Assembly: GCA_020692235.1 (NCBI GenBank)
Contig: JAIMKU010000011.1
Span: 1-43,115, forward strand
Direction: 5' to 3'
Length of the DNA: 43,115 nucleotides
From: Hydrogenophilus sp.
Lineage (GTDB): Bacteria > Pseudomonadota > Gammaproteobacteria > Burkholderiales > Thiobacillaceae
Shown here: in pieces, positions 1 through 12,800 of the stretch
How positions within the stretch are numbered: the stretch's first letter is position 1
Layout: every line of letters begins with the position of its first letter
The notes under the pieces: model-generated
What the model was told of the DNA's origin: nothing
Seen by the model: only the letters and a program-made list of their open reading frames with translations
Databases searched by the model: none
Position numbers and translations under genes: made by a program

Positions 1-136
1 ATATGGTATTAACCCTAACTCAGGGCGCTTGTCTTAATCCCTTTGTTTTCAGGGCATTCGTTAATCAAAAGGGCGTCAGTTTAATTGACGCCAGAGGCAC
101 GTCTTAATCCCTTTGTTTTCAGGGCATTCGTTAATC
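1..136 (-). CRISPR. CRISPR array, leader-proximal end (2 repeats, one full and one partial spacer)
   Basis: Two identical 36-bp repeats lie at 31-66 and 101-136, separated by a 34-bp spacer (67-100). Bases 1-30 are the end of a further spacer, so the array continues leftward out of the window. Each repeat carries a short inverted repeat (CCCT ... AGGG) around a T-rich loop. Read on the minus strand, the repeat ends in ATTAAGAC, which fits the 8-nt 5' handle of type III crRNAs, so I infer leftward transcription. That agrees with the leftward cas operon immediately to the right. Only two repeats are visible; the assignment rests on their identity, spacing and the adjacent cas2-cas1. Confidence 0.93.
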
Positions 137-228
137 CGCGATTGACAATTTAATGTTCCAATTCAACCTGTTACGTGGCCCGTCAGGGCCAGGCAGGGTT
201 ACCTGGTAAGCAGTGTTTTCGCTGTTCA
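137..228 (-). promoter_or_regulatory. Probable CRISPR leader
   Basis: These 92 bases lie between the stop of the first cas2 and the last repeat. With leftward transcription this is the leader position. It is less GC-rich near the array (137-170). It also holds a small inverted repeat, CCAGG ... CCTGG, at about 190-207. I see no convincing -35/-10 pair, so the array may be read from the cas operon. Leader function is inferred from position only. Confidence 0.5.
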
Positions 229-525
229 TCATGTCTCTTCCATCCAGCGTGCCGGCAGGCCAGTGTACTGGATTCCGGTGGGGAATGTGGCTCGACCCAG
301 TCGCGTTTTTAGACCGCGCGATGGCAGCGGGTAGCAGCGCAGGTCGTCGCTGATCTTGTCGATGAGCGCTTCTGCCTCGGCCAGCAGTTTGCCGAGCTGG
401 CGCTCGTCGAGGCTGAGATAGAACACGCTGTACTGGATGGGAACGGCGACTTTTTGCAGGTAGCGATGCATCTTTTGTAGCCGGCGCGGGCTGGTGATGT
501 CGTAGGCGATGAGGTAGTCGCTCAT
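229..525 (-). CDS. cas2: CRISPR spacer-acquisition protein Cas2 (first copy)
   Basis: A 98-residue Cas2, the dimeric core of the Cas1-Cas2 integrase that inserts new spacers at the leader end of the array. The first strand carries the hallmark YLIAYDI, with the conserved Asp at residue 9, followed by a ferredoxin-like fold with the usual R(L)...YLQK...QYSVF pattern. The start ATG overlaps the cas1 stop by four bases (ATGA), so the two are translationally coupled. It is the last gene before the array. A second, divergent cas2 lies on the other side of cas1 (1518-1808). Family assignment is firm; which Cas2 works with Cas1 cannot be told. Confidence 0.95.
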   Translation of the reverse strand: MSDYLIAYDITSPRRLQKMHRYLQKVAVPIQYSVFYLSLDERQLGKLLAEAEALIDKISDDLRCYPLPSRGLKTRLGRATFPTGIQYTGLPARWMEET

Positions 526-1484
526 TCTTCGTTTGCACTGTCGTTTTCCGTCCCGTCGGCGGCGATGAGCCGGAGCAGGTCCCTGGCCTGGTGTTCCATC
601 TTTTTGCGCAGGTTTTCGGCCAGGGGGTCCCAGGCGCGGTAGAACTTTTCCCGCCCGGCCTTGCCCAGGAAGCAGCCGTCGGCAGTGCTGCTGAATGACT
701 CGGCGCGCAGTTCCTGCCTGTTGAATAGGGCCATGGCCCAGGCGTCGACATCGGCGCGCAAGGCTTCGATGAGGTCGGAGGCGAGCGATTCACGGCCAAA
801 TGCGGGCGCATGGAGAAAGCCGATGCAGGGATCGAGCCCGGCGGCGTGGGCGGCCAGGGTGGCCTCGGCGTGCAGCATGGTGTAGGCAAGCGATAGGGTG
901 GCGTTGAGCGGGTCTTTGGGCGGCCTTCGGTTGCGACCGTGGAAGCCCAGGCTTTCCGGGGCCAGGGCGGCGTAGGCGATGAAATACATGTTGGCGGCGG
1001 CGCCTTCAAGACCGCGCAGTTCGGCGAGGCTGTGTTTGTCGTCGATCTGGCCCAACATGCCGGAGATGGCCTTGATGACGCGGGTGAGTTCGTAGCGGCA
1101 GTCGAGCCGGCTTTCGACCTTGCTTTGCAGGTAGGTACGTTGCACCGCGAGTTTGGCGGCGACGATTTTTCTGGCGATGGCCAGGGTCTGTTGCGGGTCA
1201 CAGGCCGCCCGGTATTGCGCCAGACGGCGGGCCGCGTCGTTGTGCGCGCGCGGCATGAACAGGGTGGGTTCGGCCTTGCGCCCGGAGATGAGGATGACGC
1301 CGATGCCGTTTGCCCCCAGCTTGCCCAGCAGGCTGGTGTCGACGGTTACGCCGCCACGAATGACGATGCGTTGCAACGGCCCTAGCGGCACAGTGCCGAT
1401 GCGTTCGCCGTTTTCGTAAAACACCAGGGCCTCGGCGTCGAGGTCGAGGCGGACGTTTTTACGGTCGATGTAGAGGGTGGTCAT
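522..1484 (-). CDS. cas1: CRISPR-associated endonuclease/integrase Cas1
   Basis: A 320-residue Cas1, the metal-dependent integrase subunit of spacer acquisition. The expected metal ligands are visible: Glu160 in LEGAAANMYF, His225 in IGFLHAPAFGRESL, and Asp237/Glu240 in SLASDLIEALR. Length and the N-terminal beta domain (LYIDRKNVRLDLD...) are normal for the family. It overlaps cas2 downstream by 4 bp and lies 33 bp after the second cas2. No reverse transcriptase fusion is present, so acquisition should be from DNA. All acquisition genes sit between the effector operon and the array, in one orientation. Confidence 0.97.
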   Translation of the reverse strand: MTTLYIDRKNVRLDLDAEALVFYENGERIGTVPLGPLQRIVIRGGVTVDTSLLGKLGANGIGVILISGRKAEPTLFMPRAHNDAARRLAQYRAACDPQQTLAIARKIVAAKLAVQRTYLQSKVESRLDCRYELTRVIKAISGMLGQIDDKHSLAELRGLEGAAANMYFIAYAALAPESLGFHGRNRRPPKDPLNATLSLAYTMLHAEATLAAHAAGLDPCIGFLHAPAFGRESLASDLIEALRADVDAWAMALFNRQELRAESFSSTADGCFLGKAGREKFYRAWDPLAENLRKKMEHQARDLLRLIAADGTENDSANEE

Positions 1485-1517
1485 GGGGTTGTCGCGGTCC
1501 GTGCCCGCCGTCCCGGT

Positions 1518-1808
1518 TCAAAGAATAGCAAAGCAGTTATCCTGAAAATGCGTGGCGACGCCGTAGCACAGCGGCGTCATCCGTTCGTCGAGCTGGAACA
1601 GGTGGATGCGGTCTTCGACGGGGTCGATCAGTCCGGCCAGTTCGCGCATGACCTGGCCCCGCTCCGCAGGGGTCATCCAGCATTCGAAGAAGGATTTCTG
1701 CCCGGCCACCTTCCAACCCGTCAGGTATTTGTACACCTGCGCCAGCCGCTTGTGGTCGGCGATGTCGTAGGCGACGAGGTAAAGCGTGCGGGCGGGGGCG
1801 GCGGGCAT
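1518..1808 (-). CDS. cas2: Second Cas2-family protein
   Basis: A 96-residue protein with the Cas2 signature LYLVAYDIADHKRLAQVYKYL (conserved Asp15) and a C-terminal beta segment ending in FQLDERMTPLCYG. It differs strongly from the Cas2 at 229-525. Its middle contains the FF-C-W-x-T (FFECWMT) pattern rather than QYSVFYL. It is immediately upstream of cas1, so cas1 is flanked by two Cas2 proteins. The two could form a heterodimer, serve different conditions, or one could have taken another role. Cas2 membership is clear; function beyond that is inference. Confidence 0.88.
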   Translation of the reverse strand: MPAAPARTLYLVAYDIADHKRLAQVYKYLTGWKVAGQKSFFECWMTPAERGQVMRELAGLIDPVEDRIHLFQLDERMTPLCYGVATHFQDNCFAIL

Positions 1809-1935
1809 GTGATCTCCATAAAGCGCTGTGTGCGAGGCGGCGCGGGGAAGCTCACTCTAGGCTTTCGCGGTGCGGGTGTATGGCTTGGCAAGCTTGCGGG
1901 GATGTGCCAGTGGTCGCCGGTTGGCGCCGGCGGAT

Positions 1936-2463
1936 TCAGTCGAAGGTGTGCCGCAGCGGGCCCCAGTTTTCATAATTCCCTTGGCTGTGCTGGTAGATCA
2001 TGCAGCGCGTGCCGTTGGCGAACTCGGCGCCGATCAGGGCGGCAACCGCGGCCGGGCCGGCATAGAGGCAATGCACGGTGTCGCAGCCGGCGCGGGCGAT
2101 GTCGGCGGATCGGGCGCGGATTTCGCTGGCCAGATCGGCCAGGTCGTCGGGGCCGAGACGCCTGTTGCGCCCTAGTCGGTAGCGGCGGTCGTTCGGAATG
2201 GCGGCGAGCTCGGGTCGGCCGGCGATGTAACGTTCCATTTGTGCTAGGATGTCCTTGTCGGCCAGCAAATCGACCAGCAGCAGCGCTGGGCGCTGACCGG
2301 GGTCGCTCCGGACTTCGCGCAACCAGCGTCGGGCACGGCGTTTGCGGCCGATGACCAGGTTGAGCCAGGTCCAGACGATGGGGATGGCGAGGACGAGCCC
2401 GACCACGGTGGCGATGGGGTCGAGGGTGTCGGTGATGAAGCGGAGCAGGGTATCCATATTCAT
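1936..2463 (-). CDS. Membrane-anchored SAVED-like cyclic-nucleotide sensor (candidate type III effector)
   Basis: A 175-residue protein with one hydrophobic segment at about residues 16-38, a basic stop-transfer (GRKRRARR), and a soluble domain of about 130 residues. The C-terminal core reads VHCLYAGPAAVAALIG (130-145), followed by MIYQ (155-158) and YENW (164-167). This pattern, a beta strand with H-x-hydrophobic-x-A-G/A-P, then an Ala-rich helix with Gly, then a beta strand and Y...Y, resembles the C-terminal half of SAVED domains, which bind cyclic oligonucleotides in CBASS and some type III CRISPR systems. Lying between cas6 and cas2 in a locus whose Cas10 has a cyclase motif, it may be a membrane effector triggered by cyclic oligoadenylate. 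No nuclease or protease motif is visible. The SAVED call is by eye and needs a profile search. Confidence 0.6.
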   Translation of the reverse strand: MNMDTLLRFITDTLDPIATVVGLVLAIPIVWTWLNLVIGRKRRARRWLREVRSDPGQRPALLLVDLLADKDILAQMERYIAGRPELAAIPNDRRYRLGRNRRLGPDDLADLASEIRARSADIARAGCDTVHCLYAGPAAVAALIGAEFANGTRCMIYQHSQGNYENWGPLRHTFD

Positions 2464-2556
2464 GGTCCGGTTGGTTTGGGAAACTCGGAAATTCAGCGCG
2501 AAGACATAAATGGAGCGGCTTCAGTCGCGATAGCCGCCAGCCGATCGCGACCCGGC

Positions 2557-3603
2557 TCAGCGCCGGTGTTCGGCCGCCATGGGCTGCACTATTGGGGTTG
2601 GTGAGTGCTTACCGGTGGCCATGGTCCGCCCGATAGCGTGCGCGTCATCGGCGATTTCGTAGCGGCCTAACCCGAAGGTGGCGTTCTTGCCGACGTGCAG
2701 CCATTGGCCGAGGTGTAGGAAGGGCAGGAAGGGGACGAGGTCGCCGCCCAGGGTCCAGTCGCCGACCACGCCGCCGAGCGCCATTTCCTGTTTCTGGCGG
2801 TTGGAATAGCGTTTCCAGTCGCGCCAGCGCAAGTGTTTTTCGCTTTCGATGGCGGCACTGGCCTCGGCCAGGGCGTGAAAGTCGAGGTCGAGTTTGTGAC
2901 CGAGGTGGAATTCGCAGATCAGCGCCGTGCGTCGGACCAGGCCGATTAACAGGTCGCGCGCGGTAAGTTCCGTCGCGCCGAGCGGCCTGCCATTGCGCTG
3001 CAGGCGTAACGGGGTGTCGAAGCGCAAGCTGACAGGACGGCCCGTGGCTGCCGTGCCGGACAGGGTGTCATGGCTGCGCGGTTCGACGGCCAGGGACCGC
3101 CCTATGGTCGGTTCATGTTCCCGTAATTTGCCCTCGTCCGCCGCGTACACGGTTACACCCTCGTGGTCGATCCGTTGCAGCCGCGCCGTGCCGTCGCTCC
3201 TGCCGACGCCGTGCTCGAAGGCGCGTTGCCAGGCGTACACGATCAGCGGCAGGTGTTTCAGGCTTTGACCGACCAGGACGAGTTGAAAGGCCAGGGTCTC
3301 GCCCGGCGCATAGATACGTTCGCCCCAGTCGGGCGGTTCGACCACGAATGGGTTGGGTACCTGCGAAAAATTTTGCAATGCGTGCCCCGCCGGCGGCGGC
3401 GTTTCGAACACCGCCGGATAAGGACAGGTGCGGTACAGCGGGCACGGTTTGCACTCGCGCTCGCGGGTCATGCAGGCGGTGCGCCGCAGGGCATTGCCAA
3501 ACACGCCACGCAGGGTGGAACCGGCATACTCCGGCAGCCGGATGGGCGCCTCGACGGTAAATTCGAAACGGTAGCGGGCAGCGGGGAAGGGGCTGGGGAG
3601 CAT
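2557..3603 (-). CDS. cas6: Cas6-family pre-crRNA processing endoribonuclease (RAMP)
   Basis: A 348-residue RAMP protein of the Cas6 type that accompanies type III systems. It would cut the array transcript within repeats to give crRNAs with a repeat-derived 5' handle. The N-terminal region has the pattern LPEYAGSTLRGVFGNALR. A four-cysteine cluster follows (C44, C51, C54, C60, in RECKPCPLYRTCPY), usual in this subfamily. The C-terminus carries the RAMP glycine-rich loop GKNATFGLGRYEI near residues 307-319. It starts two bases after the stop of the CARF-HEPN gene, within the same operon. It is unrelated in detail to the Cas6-like protein at 33287-33940. Confidence 0.88.
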   Translation of the reverse strand: MLPSPFPAARYRFEFTVEAPIRLPEYAGSTLRGVFGNALRRTACMTRERECKPCPLYRTCPYPAVFETPPPAGHALQNFSQVPNPFVVEPPDWGERIYAPGETLAFQLVLVGQSLKHLPLIVYAWQRAFEHGVGRSDGTARLQRIDHEGVTVYAADEGKLREHEPTIGRSLAVEPRSHDTLSGTAATGRPVSLRFDTPLRLQRNGRPLGATELTARDLLIGLVRRTALICEFHLGHKLDLDFHALAEASAAIESEKHLRWRDWKRYSNRQKQEMALGGVVGDWTLGGDLVPFLPFLHLGQWLHVGKNATFGLGRYEIADDAHAIGRTMATGKHSPTPIVQPMAAEHRR

Positions 3604-3605
3604 GG

Positions 3606-7609
<4,004 letters not shown>

Positions 7610-7618
7610 TCACTCCCT

Positions 7619-8602
7619 TCAGGTATTCGGTTTGCTGGAGACCAGCAGATTGACGACGAGACGGATCATCAGATCCTTGTTGGTGGGCTGGCTCTCGGCC
7701 ACCAGCAGGGCCAGGGCGGTGAGCGCGTTTTCGTTGATGGTCATGGCTATGCCTTCCTGTTGCATATAGAGCAGGAACAGGAACGAGCCGATGCGCTTGT
7801 TGCCGTCGGAAAACGGATGGTCCTTGATGACGAAATACAGCAGATGCGCCGCTTTCTCCTCGCGGCTTTTATAGAGTGGCTCGCCGAACATGGTCTGCTC
7901 GATGCTGCCGAGGATGCCCTGAATCGCGTCTTCGCGTTCGCGGCCAAACAGATCGGTGGCCTCGCCGCGTTCGAAGAGCGCCGCTTTCAGTTTGTCGATG
8001 GCGGCGCGGGCCTGGGCGTAATCCAGCACGCCGCGCGCGGGTCGGCAGGTGGCGGGCAGCGCCAAGCCGTCCTCATCGTATTGCAGCAGCAGGCGCCAGG
8101 TTTTGGCGTAGCCGGCGATAAGGGCGATAACCTCGCGCCCGGCGTCCGTTACCAGCGACTGGTTTTCCAGGGTGCGGGCCAGCAGCTCGATGGCTTGCTG
8201 CGCCTCGGCCATGCCTTTTTCCGCCAGACGCGCCGGGTTGAAGGTGTAACCCTGGACCAGATGCTCGCGCAGGATGCGGGTGGCCCATTGACGGAACTGC
8301 ACACCGCGCTTGGAGTTGACCCGGTAGCCGACGGAAATGATGGCGTCGAGGTTGAAGTGCTTGAGGTTGCGCTGTACTTGGCGTTTGCCCTCGATTTGAA
8401 CTGCTAAGAAATCCTTAGCAGTTGCCGGTTCGTCGAGTTCACCATCGGCAAAGATGTTCTTCAGGTGCATCAGCACGTTTTCCGGTGTGGTATCGAATAA
8501 CTCGCCCATCTGCCGCTGGGTCAGCCAAACGGTTTCACCGTCCATGCGCACGGTGACGCCTGTTGCACCTTCCCCGGTTTCGTAAATCAGCAACTCACTC
8601 AT
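7619..8602 (-). CDS. RhuM-family protein with C-terminal Fic/Doc domain, embedded in the cmr operon
   Basis: A 327-residue protein. Residues 1 to about 130 match the RhuM virulence-protein family (VWLTQRQMGELFDTTPENV, HLKNIF, LDAIISVGYRVNSKRG, FRQWATRIL). The C-terminal half is a Fic/Doc fold with the active-site loop HPFSDGNKRIGS (catalytic His262, Lys269-Arg270). Fic proteins transfer AMP or phosphate to target proteins; the GNKR form resembles Doc-like members. The ATG at 8602 is used because the family starts at MSELLIYE and the longer frame runs through cmr3. Gaps to cmr3 and cmr4 are only 13 and 15 bp, so it must be co-transcribed with the effector complex. RhuM-Fic genes are usually free-standing; a role in the CRISPR response is inference. 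Confidence 0.88.
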   Translation of the reverse strand: MSELLIYETGEGATGVTVRMDGETVWLTQRQMGELFDTTPENVLMHLKNIFADGELDEPATAKDFLAVQIEGKRQVQRNLKHFNLDAIISVGYRVNSKRGVQFRQWATRILREHLVQGYTFNPARLAEKGMAEAQQAIELLARTLENQSLVTDAGREVIALIAGYAKTWRLLLQYDEDGLALPATCRPARGVLDYAQARAAIDKLKAALFERGEATDLFGREREDAIQGILGSIEQTMFGEPLYKSREEKAAHLLYFVIKDHPFSDGNKRIGSFLFLLYMQQEGIAMTINENALTALALLVAESQPTNKDLMIRLVVNLLVSSKPNT

Positions 8603-8615
8603 GTTTTTCTCCCTT

Positions 8616-9809
8616 TCAAATCCAGGCCGCCAGCCAGAACCGGTTGAAGCCTTCGGCCCGACGTTGTGCATCTTTGCCGCCTTTGCTCCACAAACCGACG
8701 TCGGCAAGCTTGCAAAGCGCCTCTGGTGTGGCGTCGATTTCGTCCAGCCAATAGACGCTGCCGGCAGGTGCGGCACGGCGGGCGGATTTGGGTTGCCAAC
8801 GCGCCAGGTCCCAGCCGGAAACAACCTCGGCACGGGTGACGGCGGCACAAACCAGACGGGCACTGACTTCGCCCAGGAGGAAGCGGCCATCGGCATCGGT
8901 GCCGGGAAGTTTCCAGCCTTCAGGAAAGATGCCGGGCGCCGCCAGAACAAGGCGGCAACGACCGGCGCGGGCGATGGCGGCATAGTCCGGTTCAATCGCA
9001 TTCGGCGCGGCGGGATGAATGGCCGCCGCGCGGCCATCGCCGCCCAGTCGAACCATGCCGCTTGCTGGCGGCATAGCCCCCGCAACGCCAGCCAGGAAGC
9101 CGACCTCGTAATCGGCAAGGATTGGCTTCTCCTCGCCATTTGCATTTTTCGTTCCGATGCGATGGTCATGTTTGATCATCGCCACCGCCTGCACGGAGAA
9201 CAGCCGCCCATCGGCGGCGCGGCGAGTCGTGGCATCAAGCCCAACACCCACACGCGGGTCAATGCGCCAGAGTTCACTGGACTTGATTACATCAACCGGC
9301 AGCGGCGTTTCGCCGGCCAAATATTTTTGCCAACCGGCTTCGGTCAGCCAGTACCCGGAAGCCGCTTTGCCGCGTTCGGCCTCGGCGAGCACCGGCAGAT
9401 TCGGCATGGGCGATGAGGACAGCACACCCGCAGCGGGTGTGCTGGGTTTCAGTGCGCGCACCAACGCGGCTTTGCCATCCTGCTCGGTGATGACCAGATC
9501 GGCAGGCGGGGCGATGAGTGCCTCGACCCGGCCGTCCGCGAACCGGCGCGCCATCTGGAACACCGTAACGCGAAATGTGCCGGGGTTCTCCGGCGTGCCC
9601 AGCGTCGGATGCGGCTCGCGCCCGGCGGCGAAGGCGGGCAAATCGACACCATCGTCGGCCAGCATGCGCGAGCGTAACGCCCCCGCCGCCACCGAAGGCC
9701 ACGGCGGCACCAGCGATTCGCCGTAACTGCCAGGGTCACCGAACAGCTTGTTGCCACGGAGAAAGAGGACATCCAGCGGTTCCAGAAAACGGTATTCGAT
9801 GGCGCTCAT
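8616..9809 (-). CDS. cmr3: Cmr3, RAMP subunit binding the crRNA 5' handle
   Basis: A 397-residue Cmr3 (Cas5-like), which holds the crRNA 5' end next to Cas10. The family hallmark is at the N-terminus: RFLEPLDVLFLRGNKLFG followed by VPPWPSVAAGALRSR. A C-terminal RAMP region with LARWQPKSARRAAPAG follows. It overlaps cmr2 by 4 bp (ATGA), so Cas10 and Cmr3 are translationally coupled, as expected for direct partners. The RhuM-Fic gene begins 13 bp after its stop. Confidence 0.94.
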   Translation of the reverse strand: MSAIEYRFLEPLDVLFLRGNKLFGDPGSYGESLVPPWPSVAAGALRSRMLADDGVDLPAFAAGREPHPTLGTPENPGTFRVTVFQMARRFADGRVEALIAPPADLVITEQDGKAALVRALKPSTPAAGVLSSSPMPNLPVLAEAERGKAASGYWLTEAGWQKYLAGETPLPVDVIKSSELWRIDPRVGVGLDATTRRAADGRLFSVQAVAMIKHDHRIGTKNANGEEKPILADYEVGFLAGVAGAMPPASGMVRLGGDGRAAAIHPAAPNAIEPDYAAIARAGRCRLVLAAPGIFPEGWKLPGTDADGRFLLGEVSARLVCAAVTRAEVVSGWDLARWQPKSARRAAPAGSVYWLDEIDATPEALCKLADVGLWSKGGKDAQRRAEGFNRFWLAAWI

Positions 9810-12800
9810 GCTTGTACTCCCGAGCGGGTTTCACGGGCGAGGAACTCGGCCACGGTCAGGAAGTTTTCCAACCAACTCAGCCGTTCCTTTGGCTGTACCA
9901 CGGTGAGCGCAGCCAGACGACGGGCCAGTCCAAGGGCGAGAACCTTCGCGCCCTTGTCGGCCTGGCGAGCCAGTTGGTAGGCCAGCAGGCTTTCGAGCAT
10001 GGCTGCATCGCCCGTCGGGTCGGGCAGGTCATGCAGCCATTCCAGCGTGTGGTAGACCGCGCGGCGGGAAACACCGGGTTCACGCAGAAAGTTGATCAGC
10101 GCATTAAGCAGCGCCACGGGTTTGCCCCACTCGGCAGTGAGATAGAGCGCGCCGCCGGAACGCTTGATGACGGTAATGGAGAGGGCATCCCGATCTGTCG
10201 TTTTTCCATTCACCCCAGGCCGCAAGTAGTTCTTGGCCCGCTTCTCCGCCTCGCGCAGCTCCCGCATCACCGCGCCCAGCGGGGCTTGGTGGTGGGCGAT
10301 GACCGCGCCGCAACTGGCCGTGGCTTTCGTCCCCATCATCCGCATCAGCTTGTCATTGAGGATGGCAAAGCCGTTTTGCAGGGTCAGGCCGCGCGGATCG
10401 CGTCCGCCTTCGTGGGCCGGCTCGTCCCCGGAATAGGCCAGCCGCAGCCGCTGCATGGTGGAGAGCAGGTCCGCCACCGGCAGCATGGCGAGCACGTCGT
10501 CGCCGCCGGCGTAGATCACCCGGCCCAAGTGTTCTTCCTCCACCACATGGCGCACCACGGTTTGGGAAAAATCGTTGAGCGCGCCGGAAATGGCCAGGTG
10601 CCGGTTGGGCGAAATTGGGCGCTTCTGCTTGCCGTAGGCTTCGATTAGCGATTGCCCGGCCGCGTGTTCATCAAAACCTTTTTGCACCTGCGGGTGAAAG
10701 CTCGCGCGGTATGGTATGGCGGTCTTCTCGTCGCCGGAGAGGATCGCCCCCATCTTGTCGCCGTCCATCATCAGCAGCGCGTAATAGGTTTCGAGCTTGA
10801 TTTCCTCGCCCTTGTCCGCGCCCATCGCCAGCGTCTTGCGCACGAGCCGTTGCGCCAGTTCGAGGGCCGCGTCGTCATCGGCATCGCGGGCGGCTTCGAA
10901 CAGGCCGGGCAGACGCTTGGCATCGGCCAGGGCGGGGTTTTTCGCGTGTTTTTTGGTCAGCTTGCGCGGCAGGGCGACGGGGCTGGCCTGCCTGGCTTGC
11001 TCGGCGAATCCTTCCGCCGTGTGTCCGCCATGCTCCAACCATTGGTCGAGTTGATGCGCCAGGGCCATGGTGTGGGTGGAGACGACGAAACGCCCTATCG
11101 ACTTTTGCTCGCCGCGTTCCCCGGTGGCCAGTGCCTTCCCGGCCTCCTCGGCAAAAATCGTCGGCCACAGGCGCTTGATGGCGGGTAGCGCGCCGAGATG
11201 CTCACCCCTTTTGGCCCAGGCAGGTTTTTTGTCAGCGACTCTTGTCCATAGTGTTTCGATGTGCTTGCTCTCGTTGAAATGCTCGTCCTTGCGGCTCTTG
11301 CGTTTGCCCGCCGGAACAGCCAGATGGCCCTTGTCCGTCGTCAGCCATTCACTTTCGCCGGTGAGCGAACAGCGCCAACCTTTTTGCTCGGTTTGCTGAA
11401 AGGTGCGCGTGGCCTTGGCGGCGGCCAGCACCCGCTCGGCGAGGTCGTACACCGCCGGGTAGAGCACGCCGGGATTGGGGGCAAAGAAGGTGGTGCCGTC
11501 GCTCCAGTCGATTTCCTTCGCCAGCATCTTCCAGGCCGGCGTGTCGAGAAAGCCGCACGCCTTGTCGGGCGCCGCACCGAAGAATGGCGCCAGCGCGGCG
11601 GAAAGCGCGCTGGTGTCGAGGTCAGTCTGCTTCGCCTTGTTGCGCGGGCGAATCAGTGAAAACGGCACCGCCGCCCAATGCACTTCCGGGAAGCCTGCGA
11701 GCTGTTCCTTCATTTGCGCGTAGGGGGTTTCGGTGGTTTCCAGGTCGAATCCGGCTACATCGAGCAGACGCATTACCACATCGCAGCCCAGTTTCTGTAG
11801 CCAACCGCGTACCGCCTGTGTGACGGTTTCGGCGATTTGCTGCGCCTGACTGGCCGGCACCACCGCGACAAACCGATTCGGCAAGGCAGCGGAAAACAGA
11901 GGGTTGGCATCCGTGCCACCCTTCGCCCAATCGCAACCCTTGAAGAGTTCGTCGGGCAGGTTCATCTCGTCGCGCAGCCACATATCCACTTGCGGCACGC
12001 CGCGCAGACGCGGGAACAGGATGGCATCCGGCCCCAGAGCTTCACATACCGGTTTCATAGCCTCCCAGACCAGCCGCGCGAGCAGGTGCGAACCGGCCCA
12101 GAGATCGGAAGTGGTGCGCGCGCTGGCGATAAAGCCCTGTACCGGACCGATGGACAACGCCAGCAGCGCGGCATCGCCTTCCGGGTCGGCGGCGAACGCC
12201 CCGGCAAAGGCAGAAGTCAGGTCCAGGTGGTCCCAGATCGAGTGATCCGGCACGCGGGTATCGGCGGGCAGCACACCCCACAACGCGCCAAGTTTGCCGT
12301 TGTCGTTTTCCTCGACCAGTTCCGGGCCAAAGCGCCAGTAGGTGAGCAGCGTTTTCCTTGGGTCTTCGACGGGGTCGGCCTGGTTGAGCGTGGCGAGCAA
12401 GCGCGAAAAATGATTGAAGCTGCGTTGCTTGATGTCACTAATATCGGTTTCGCTCAAGCCGCCCGGCAAGGTGAAACGCTCACCAGTGAGCGGGTGGATA
12501 AGCACGGGTTCTTTCGTCCAACGCACCTGCGCCCAGGGCGCAACCCCAAAGGTTTTCTGCTCGCCTTTCCTGGTTGTGACGGTGATTTCCTGCATCGGCC
12601 ACTGCGGCCGGTCGGCCGCCGCCGCCCACCAGTCGGCACGCTGGACATGACGGTACATGGTCAGCGGAATTCCCTTCTTGAAGATGATGCTGGAAAGCGC
12701 ATCGGCATTGTCCGGGTCGATGGTTTCTGCGCTGAGGTCGGACAGCCCCAGCAAGCGGGTCAGCGCCTTCGACGTGCCGCCTTCATGCCCGGCCGGGTCG

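Noticed and set aside
137-228. A promoter for the CRISPR array in the leader
   Set aside because: TTGAAT- and TAAATT-like hexamers are present but spaced only 8 bases apart, too close to be a promoter.
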